This document shows, in pieces, positions 16,265 through 20,985 of a stretch of DNA of 20,985 nt. The notes under the pieces are model-generated. The model worked only from the letters and a program-made list of their open reading frames with translations. It was not told where the DNA came from and searched no databases. The translations under genes and the position numbers were made by a program. Position 1 is the first letter of the stretch. Each line of letters opens with the position of its first letter. Source of the stretch: Vulcanimicrobiia bacterium (lineage in GTDB: Bacteria; Eremiobacterota; Eremiobacteria; Baltobacterales; Baltobacteraceae); contig JAMXLG010000369.1 of assembly GCA_024281135.1 (NCBI GenBank), positions 1-20,985 on the forward strand, in the 5' to 3' direction.

Positions 16265-17629
16265 ATGAATCAAGCACTCTCTCGCGCTATTTTCGGGTCC
16301 CTCGCACTGGTATTCGCAGCGTTTTCCGTTGCGCTTGCCGTGCGCGGCGAAATCGCTCATCAAAGCTTCAAGGCGTTCTACTGCGCCGGGAAAGCGGTCG
16401 CGCATCGTGAGGATCCGTATCGGGTAGAGCCGGTGCGTGCGTGCGAGCACGCCTCCGCCGGCACCGCGATGGTCGATGGTGCCGTGGAGCCGGCGCCGCT
16501 GCCCGGATACGCACTCGCGGCGGTCGCGTTGCCTTCTCTACTGCCCGCGCGGCTCGCCGCCATCCTCTTCGCGCTCACCGTAGCGCTTGCGGTGGCACTA
16601 AGCGCCCTCGCCGTGTCGCGCATCACCGGAATCAGTCCCAGCGTCGCGTTCCTTGCGTTTACGCCGCTCGCGTTCATCAACGTCGCGTACGGCGAAATTG
16701 TGCCGTACTCGCTCCTCGGGCTGTGTGGCACCGCCTATGCCCTGACCCGCGAAAAATACGCCGCGGCCGCAGCGTTTGCGGCGCTCTCCGTGGTCCAACC
16801 GACGCTCGGGTTTGCAGTCATCATCGCATTGTTGCTGTTCGTCCCGCGTGCGCGCGTGCCGATGGTCGTCGCGTTGGCCGTACTTGCGGTCCTGAGCTTC
16901 GCCGCGCTCGGGATCCACGAAAACCTCGAGTACTTTGTCCGCGTGCTTCCGCTTCAGGCCGAATCGGAACTCGACGCAGCCGATCAGTACAGCCTCGCGC
17001 ACGTGCTCTTTGTCAGCGGTCTCGGCGCTACAGCGAGCCTCATGATTGCCCGCATCGCGTTCTCACTAGCGATCGTGCTAGGCCTTGTCCTCGCACGGAC
17101 GCTCGCGCAGCGCACGGGGCGACCGGCATACCTCGTACTGATGCCGGCCGCATTGGCATTGCTTTTCGGGCTTTACGTGCACGACGTGGAGATCTTAGCC
17201 GTAATTCCGGCCGTGCTTTTGATTGCCGCTGACGCGCGGACGCGTTCGAGTTTCATGCTCGCGACCGTCACACTCGCATTGCTTTGCGTCGTGTGGACGC
17301 AGCGGCTCGGAACGGCATGGATCGTCGTGAATTTCATCACCGTTTTGGCCACCGTGTACGGCGTCCAACCGAAGCGCATGCCAATATCGACCGCTCTGCT
17401 AACTGCGGCCGTTACGCTCGCGTGCCTCTTCGCAATCACACGCATTGCACCGCCGCCGTCCGGCCGTACAAACGTTAGGGCTGCGTCGGTGAACGCAAAG
17501 GCCGACGAATTTGCTCCATCGGCCTGGAAAGACTACATCGACGGCTCTCCCGCCCTCGTTGGCGCACGCTACGCGCCCGCCGCACCAACGTGGGTGGGTC
17601 TGACGTTGTTGATTTTCGCAGCGCTTTAG
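16265..17629 (+). CDS. GT87-like (DUF2029) membrane glycosyltransferase
   Basis: Polytopic GT-C protein of 454 aa. After a first membrane segment (about 8-27) comes FKAFYCAGKAVAHREDPYR (36-53), matching the 'YYxAAxAxxxGxDPY' loop by which GT87 mannosyl/glucosyl transferases are recognised. The acidic residue expected just before this loop is not obvious. Later blocks are VVQPTLGFAVII, DQYSLAHVLFVSG and HDVEILAVIPAVLL, with about ten hydrophobic segments and a last one at the very C terminus. Members use polyprenyl-phosphate sugars, which ties it to the GT2 synthase at 1173-2120 by inference. ATG 16265 has no ribosome site. The TAG stop abuts the stop of the convergent regulator with no gap. 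Generic membrane-protein similarity is the main alternative. Confidence 0.75.
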   Translation: MNQALSRAIFGSLALVFAAFSVALAVRGEIAHQSFKAFYCAGKAVAHREDPYRVEPVRACEHASAGTAMVDGAVEPAPLPGYALAAVALPSLLPARLAAILFALTVALAVALSALAVSRITGISPSVAFLAFTPLAFINVAYGEIVPYSLLGLCGTAYALTREKYAAAAAFAALSVVQPTLGFAVIIALLLFVPRARVPMVVALAVLAVLSFAALGIHENLEYFVRVLPLQAESELDAADQYSLAHVLFVSGLGATASLMIARIAFSLAIVLGLVLARTLAQRTGRPAYLVLMPAALALLFGLYVHDVEILAVIPAVLLIAADARTRSSFMLATVTLALLCVVWTQRLGTAWIVVNFITVLATVYGVQPKRMPISTALLTAAVTLACLFAITRIAPPPSGRTNVRAASVNAKADEFAPSAWKDYIDGSPALVGARYAPAAPTWVGLTLLIFAAL

Positions 17630-18268
17630 CTAGGCTAAACCGTTGCGAATTGCGTGAACCGCGGCCTGAGAACGCGTCGTGATATGCAGTTTCGAGAAGA
17701 TATGACTGACGTGATTCTTGACCGTTTTTTCCGACAGGGCAAGGCGCTTGCCGATATCGCGGTTCGAGAGCCCCTGCGCGATCAAGCGAATGATCTCCAT
17801 TTCGCGCGGGGAGAGCTCCGCAACGCCGTCTCGGCGCGAGGAACTGCGGCGGCGGAAGTACGTAGCAGCGACGCGGGGATCGACGTAGCTCGTGCCCTTC
17901 GCGACGCTATGGATGGCGGTGACGAGTTCTTGTAGCGACGAATCCTTGACGATATAGGCGTCCGCGCCCGCGGACAGACAGTATTGCAGCAGATCCGGCT
18001 GTGGGTGCATGGATAGAGCGCAAACGCGCAGCGACGGATTGTGCGACCGGAAAAATTCGATCGCCTCGTCGAGGTCGTCAGCGTCATCGATGTCAACAAC
18101 AACGACGTCGGCGGCCTCTTTCGACGTAATAGCCGTTTCACGGCTCGCCGAAATGCCGACGACTCTTATCTCCGGGTCTGACGACAGCGCCTGTGCAACG
18201 GCTTTTGCAAAGAGAAGCTGTTTTTCGACGATGTACACGCGGATCGTCGCCTGAACGACGGTAGCCAA
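17630..18268 (-). CDS. NarL/FixJ-family response regulator with atypical receiver domain
   Basis: 212 aa from TTG 18268: a receiver domain (about 9-125) and a LuxR-type helix-turn-helix (about 150-212) with LSPREMEIIRLIAQGLSNRDIG and LSEKTVKNHVSHIFSKL. TTG is chosen because GGAGGGAGAG (18275-18284) lies upstream at good spacing and the length becomes normal for the family; the frame is open to 18454 but that part looks non-coding. Asp59 is in the phosphoacceptor place, Ser86 and Lys108 are kept. The strand-1 acidic pair is Glu15-Lys16 instead of two acidic residues, and the usual MP(x)nG loop after the Asp is DIDDADD. Phosphorylation may therefore be weak or absent. No histidine kinase is in view. 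It could regulate the polysaccharide locus or pnp; nothing in the sequence decides. Confidence 0.9.
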   Translation of the reverse strand: MATVVQATIRVYIVEKQLLFAKAVAQALSSDPEIRVVGISASRETAITSKEAADVVVVDIDDADDLDEAIEFFRSHNPSLRVCALSMHPQPDLLQYCLSAGADAYIVKDSSLQELVTAIHSVAKGTSYVDPRVAATYFRRRSSSRRDGVAELSPREMEIIRLIAQGLSNRDIGKRLALSEKTVKNHVSHIFSKLHITTRSQAAVHAIRNGLA

Positions 18269-18474
18269 GAGTTTCTCTCCCTCCAACTCGACGGGTGTCC
18301 GCCCGCATGGCGTCGTACCCCCTAAACGAGCCCTCGCTCGAATCCCATCGAGAAATTCCGCGTTATGGAGACGCCCATTCCGCGGATGCTGGTAGAGGCT
18401 CGTCCCCATAAGGGCGGCCTCAGACACCAAACGTAGCGTACGGACTGGAATCACGTGCGCGGGTTTTAAGAAGA
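18269..18474 (-). other. Leader region of the response-regulator gene
   Basis: About 200 bp with no start codon that suits the regulator better than TTG 18268. On the minus strand it contains a perfect short hairpin, CGAGC/GCTCG (18327-18340, 4-base loop), and two direct ATTCCGCG copies on the plus strand (18355 and 18377). If the promoter lies in the AT-rich island beyond, the mRNA leader would be 200 bases or more. I could not match it to any riboswitch class. The ribosome site GGAGGGAGAG is at 18275-18284. Confidence 0.4.
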
Positions 18475-18575
18475 TGTGGATAAGGCGTGAATAACGATCT
18501 TGAATTTTATGATGGATTGATTACCGCTATCTTATTTAGAAGTGTGAATTTCTGATGTTGATAAGTCCTTAATCT
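18475..18575 (+). other. AT-rich island with DnaA-box-like nonamers
   Basis: A clearly AT-rich stretch in otherwise GC-rich DNA. It has TGTGGATAA at 18475-18483, a perfect match to the DnaA box (TTATCCACA on the other strand), and near matches in the same orientation: CGTGAATAA (18486-18494, one mismatch), TGTGAATTT (18543-18551, two) and TGTTGATAA (18556-18564, one). The first two are 11 bp apart, about one helical turn. The stretch between them is AT-rich enough to unwind. It also lies where the promoter of the minus-strand regulator is expected. Confidence 0.4.
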
Positions 18576-18601
18576 TACGAAGGCCCGGTAAACTTGCTGC
18601 T

Positions 18602-18884
18602 GTGGGTAACCGGCTCGGTCAAGCCCGAAAACGGGGGAAAAGCGGCTTTAAAATGATGACCTGGCTCGCCGAAGCAGCCGACCAATCGGCGGATCTCCGG
18701 CTCGCAGATTAAGGAGGCGGACGTCGTAGAGTCCGGCACGTTTTCTTTACACACCTCGATCAAGCGGCACTCGACCATTCACCAGATCTACGCAAATTTT
18801 TCTTCGCTTGAACACGGAGGCTGCACGGTCACCCGGGTCCTCTACGAAGACGGGACGGAATGGAAGCTGCCGGCTGCCCCCTAA
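18602..18884 (+). other. Two overlapping short reading frames, possible unannotated or broken small gene
   Basis: Frame A: GTG 18602 (with internal ATGs at 18653 and 18656) to TAA 18710-18712, 36 codons, ending MMTWLAEAADQSADLRLAD. Frame B: open from 18660 to TAA 18882-18884, with protein-like text from GTC 18723 or GTA 18726, including IHQIYANFSSLEHGGCTVTR and VLYEDGTEWKLP. AAGGAGG (18711-18717), a very strong ribosome site, overlaps the stop of frame A and points to frame B, yet no ATG, GTG or TTG occurs in frame B. Options are a non-canonical start, a +1 shift at GATTAAG joining A to B, or a mutated gene. No known family recognised. Confidence 0.35.
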
Positions 18885-18929
18885 GCGCTTCCTTTACATA
18901 GCTCTCAGGTAGCGGTCGCCAGGCTGGGC

Positions 18930-18935
18930 TATGAT
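18930..18935 (+). promoter_or_regulatory. Candidate -10 box (TATGAT) for the Ser/Thr-rich protein gene
   Basis: TATGAT ends 6 bp before GTG 18942, so the predicted transcript start falls on the start codon itself. No ribosome site precedes the GTG and no -35 box is evident. Confidence 0.4.
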
Positions 18936-18941
18936 GCCCTC

Positions 18942-19298
18942 GTGAGCGTTTCAAGCGTCCCGGGTTTCGACGTCCTCGGCCTCAATAGCGACGGCAGCGC
19001 CGTGGCTTCCGCGACGCCTCAAAGCCCGTCTCCGGGGTCAAGCCCGAGCTCGACGCCGTCAACCACGAGCACGTCCGAGAACCCCTACCAGCAGTCGTAC
19101 GATCAGATCGAGACGTGGTCGGCACAGTATTTGATGCAAGCCGTCGAGTACGGCGCGCCGCAGATTCCGCAGTTTACTGCGGGCCAATCCGTCGATTCAT
19201 TCGCCCAGCTCACCAATACGCTCGCCGCGATCCAGCCGGGCGTGCAGAACGGCACCTATGGCGCGGGCACCGGCACGAACGTCAACACGACTGCCTAG
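18942..19298 (+). CDS. Small Ser/Thr/Pro-rich protein of unknown function
   Basis: 118 aa from GTG 18942, and I recognise no family. Residues about 24-46 are a low-complexity Ser/Thr/Pro run, probably disordered. After it comes a more normal stretch, NPYQQSYDQIETWSAQYLMQAVEY, likely helical, then FTAGQSVDSFAQLTNTLAAI, then a Gly/Thr/Asn-rich tail. There is no signal peptide or membrane segment. The TATGAT box 6 bp upstream supports this start, and the frame is closed by TAG at 19298. It precedes pnp by 72 bp on the same strand, in the place where rpsO often stands. Coding status is likely but rests on open length and composition. Confidence 0.6.
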   Translation: MSVSSVPGFDVLGLNSDGSAVASATPQSPSPGSSPSSTPSTTSTSENPYQQSYDQIETWSAQYLMQAVEYGAPQIPQFTAGQSVDSFAQLTNTLAAIQPGVQNGTYGAGTGTNVNTTA

Positions 19299-19360
19299 CC
19301 CTCCCCAGGGACGCGCCGGAATCGTCCCGAACCACGGGCGGTTCATTTCAAAAAGAAACT

Positions 19361-19365
19361 AGGAG
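19361..19365 (+). promoter_or_regulatory. Ribosome binding site of pnp (AGGAG)
   Basis: AGGAG ends 5 bp before GTG 19371 and decides the pnp start. It is one of only three strong ribosome sites noticed in the window, the others being before the regulator TTG and at 18711-18717. Confidence 0.75.
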
Positions 19366-19370
19366 TAACT

Positions 19371-20985
19371 GTGCCCGAATCCGTGACCCTTGAGGTCGGC
19401 GGGCGCACGATGGTCATTGAAACCGGCGAACTCGCGAAGCAAGCCAACGGCTCCGCGGTAATACGCTATGGCGACCAGAACGTCGTGCTCTGCGCCGTCA
19501 CTGCCTCCGAGAACCCTCGTGAAGGCATCGACTTTTTCCCACTCACCTGCGATTTCGAAGAGAAGATGTACGCAGCCGGAAAGATTCCGGGCGGCTACAT
19601 CAAGCGCGAGGGACGTCCGTCGGAGCACGCCGTGCTCAGCTCGCGTCAAATCGACCGCCCGATTCGCCCGCTTTTCCCCGATGGCTTTCACAACGATGTA
19701 CAGATCGTTGCGACCGTGCTTTCGATCGATCCCGAACTCGATGCCGACGTTCTCGGCGTGTGCGCCGCCGGCGCCGCGCTTGCAGTCTCGGACATTCCGT
19801 TCGATAAAACCGTTGCCGCCGTGCGCGTCGGGCGTGACGAAAACGGCAAATACATTTGCAATCCGACGCTGCCGCAATATGAAACCGGCGGTATGAACAT
19901 CGTCATCGCCGGCACTGCCGATGCGGTGATGATGGTCGAAGGCGGCGGCCACGAAATCTCCGAGGAAGACTTCCTCGGCGCCGTCGAGTTCGCGCACGCA
20001 GAAATCAAGAAGATCGTCAAAGCGATCGATCAGCTCGCGAAAAAAGCGGGCAAAGAAAAGCGCGAATACCCGATCAAGAAAGTCAATTCGGATCTCGATA
20101 AGTGGGTGCGCAAGAACTTCGCAAAAGATGTTGCGAAGGCGATGCGCATCGTCGACAAGCAAGAGCGCGAAACGGCATTCGACAAGATCAGCGTCGATGA
20201 AGCGATTGCGCGTGTCGGCAAAAAAGACGAAGAGATCAGGGATATTCTCGAAGACTCCGCCCTCGCCAAAGACTTCAACAAGATCGTCAAAGCGATGGAA
20301 GAGGACGAGCTGCGTACGATGGTCGTCGACGAAAAGGTTCGTCCCGACGGCCGCAAGCCGGACGAAATTCGTCCGATCTGGTGCAAAGTGCACTACGTGC
20401 CGCGCGTGCATGGTTCAGGCGTGTTCACCCGCGGACAAACGCAAGTCTTCACGGCCGCAACGCTTGGTTCGACGAGCGACGCTCAACGTCTCGACGGTAT
20501 CGTGGATATCGGAGACAAGCGTTACATGCATTACTACAACTTCCCGCCGTTCTCGGTCGGCGAGACGCGCCCGATGCGTGGACCCGGCCGTCGCGAAATC
20601 GGTCACGGCCATCTCGCAGAACGCGCGCTCGAACCGGTGCTGCCGCCGAAGGAAGAATTCCCGTACACGCTTCGTTTGATCAGCGAAGTGCTCGAATCGA
20701 ACGGTTCGTCGTCGATGGCGTCGGTTTGCGGTTCGTCGCTCGCGCTCATGGACGCGGGCGTGCCGATCAAAGAACACGTCGCCGGCGTCGCGATGGGCTT
20801 GATTCTCAAAGGTAAGGACTACACGGTTCTCACCGACATTCAAGGCCTTGAAGACGCACTCGGCGAGATGGACTTCAAAGTCGCGGGCACCAAGAAGGGC
20901 ATCACCGCGATTCAGATGGACATCAAGGTGCAAGGCATCACGATCGAGATCATGCGCGAAGCAATGGCGCGCGCAAAAGAATCGC
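19371..20985 (+). CDS. pnp: Polynucleotide phosphorylase (3' end outside window)
   Basis: Phosphate-dependent 3'-to-5' exoribonuclease of RNA turnover and the degradosome. 538 codons are visible from GTG 19371. First RNase PH domain: VTLEVGGRTMVIETGELAKQ, then AAGKIPGGYIKREGRPSE and RQIDRPIRPLFP (to about residue 105). An all-alpha linker of Lys/Glu-rich helices follows (about 200-315). Second RNase PH domain: RPDGRKPDEIRPI, FTRGQTQVF, NFPPFSVGE, GRREIGHGHLAERAL, ESNGSSSMASVCGSSLALMD and the catalytic VLTDIQGLEDALGEMDFKVAGT with Asp489 and Asp495, equivalent to E. coli Asp486 and Asp492. All key residues are intact. The KH and S1 RNA-binding domains should lie beyond the window. No rpsO is directly upstream. 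Confidence 0.98.
   Translation, partial: MPESVTLEVGGRTMVIETGELAKQANGSAVIRYGDQNVVLCAVTASENPREGIDFFPLTCDFEEKMYAAGKIPGGYIKREGRPSEHAVLSSRQIDRPIRPLFPDGFHNDVQIVATVLSIDPELDADVLGVCAAGAALAVSDIPFDKTVAAVRVGRDENGKYICNPTLPQYETGGMNIVIAGTADAVMMVEGGGHEISEEDFLGAVEFAHAEIKKIVKAIDQLAKKAGKEKREYPIKKVNSDLDKWVRKNFAKDVAKAMRIVDKQERETAFDKISVDEAIARVGKKDEEIRDILEDSALAKDFNKIVKAMEEDELRTMVVDEKVRPDGRKPDEIRPIWCKVHYVPRVHGSGVFTRGQTQVFTAATLGSTSDAQRLDGIVDIGDKRYMHYYNFPPFSVGETRPMRGPGRREIGHGHLAERALEPVLPPKEEFPYTLRLISEVLESNGSSSMASVCGSSLALMDAGVPIKEHVAGVAMGLILKGKDYTVLTDIQGLEDALGEMDFKVAGTKKGITAIQMDIKVQGITIEIMREAMARAKES

Noticed and set aside
18327..18384. Short hairpin and ATTCCGCG direct repeats as a riboswitch or repeat array
   Set aside because: Only one 5-bp stem and two copies of 8 bp; no known aptamer core could be matched.
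18653..18690. GAAGCAGCC stretch resembling the SRP RNA apical loop
   Set aside because: The flanking conserved GGTCAGGxCCGGAAG context and the long stem of SRP RNA are missing.
19359..20411. 350-codon open frame antisense to pnp
   Set aside because: Exact shadow of a highly conserved pnp reading frame; composition is typical of antisense codons and no family motif is visible.
1..20985. CRISPR array, tRNA, rRNA or insertion sequence
   Set aside because: No spaced direct repeats, tRNA-like T-loop sequences, rRNA segments or transposase frames were seen on either strand.

Overview
The window is chromosomal DNA from a GC-rich bacterium. The phylum cannot be fixed from the sequence. The style (short intergenic gaps, leaderless-looking starts, GTG/TTG starts) recalls Eremiobacterota/WPS-2-type genomes, but that is a weak impression. 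About 17.5 kb encodes surface-polysaccharide synthesis of the Wzx/Wzy type. The last 3 kb holds a LuxR-type response regulator, an AT-rich intergenic island, a small unknown gene and the 5' part of pnp.

Layout. (1) 1-4261, minus strand: a tyrosine-kinase/co-polymerase (Wzc-like), a polyprenyl-phosphate-sugar synthase (GT2) and a DegT/DnrJ/EryC1/StrS sugar aminotransferase cut by the window edge, coupled by ATGA overlaps. (2) 4426-11722, plus strand, divergent from (1): a six-gene operon with an initiating sugar-phosphate transferase, two GT4 glycosyltransferases, a WecC/WbpA-like UDP-HexNAc dehydrogenase, a D-glucuronyl C5-epimerase-like protein and a third GT4 enzyme. (3) 11495-12955, minus strand: an O-antigen ligase/polymerase-type membrane protein. 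Its reading frame is broken by an in-frame TAG near the N terminus, and its 3' end overlaps the third GT4 gene by 228 bp. (4) 13079-14673, plus strand: a SAM methyltransferase and an Amj-family lipid flippase. (5) Two GT-C membrane glycosyltransferases, GT39-like (minus) and GT87-like (plus), divergently arranged. (6) 17630-18268, minus strand: a NarL/FixJ-type regulator with a degenerate acidic pocket. (7) 18269-18941: no firmly supported gene, but a long leader, an AT-rich island with DnaA-box-like nonamers, and short overlapping reading frames. (8) 18942-19298: a Ser/Thr/Pro-rich small protein. (9) 19371 to the end: polynucleotide phosphorylase.

How the genes may work together (inference): the initiating transferase loads the first sugar phosphate on undecaprenyl phosphate. 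The GT4 enzymes extend it with sugars that include a HexNAc uronate from the dehydrogenase and possibly a 4-amino sugar from the aminotransferase. The C5-epimerase may convert a D-uronate to its L-epimer. A flippase, possibly the Amj protein because no Wzx is in view, moves the unit across the membrane. The Wzy-type protein polymerises it and the Wzc-like kinase sets chain length. The GT2 enzyme could make polyprenyl-phosphate sugar donors for the GT39 and GT87 enzymes, which use such donors outside the membrane.

Most promising observations: the epimerase within a Wzy-type locus, the amber-interrupted polymerase, the Amj flippase as a possible Wzx stand-in, a recurring TANNNT box 6-9 bp before operon-first start codons (leaderless transcription), and a DnaA-box-like cluster in an AT-rich island upstream of pnp.
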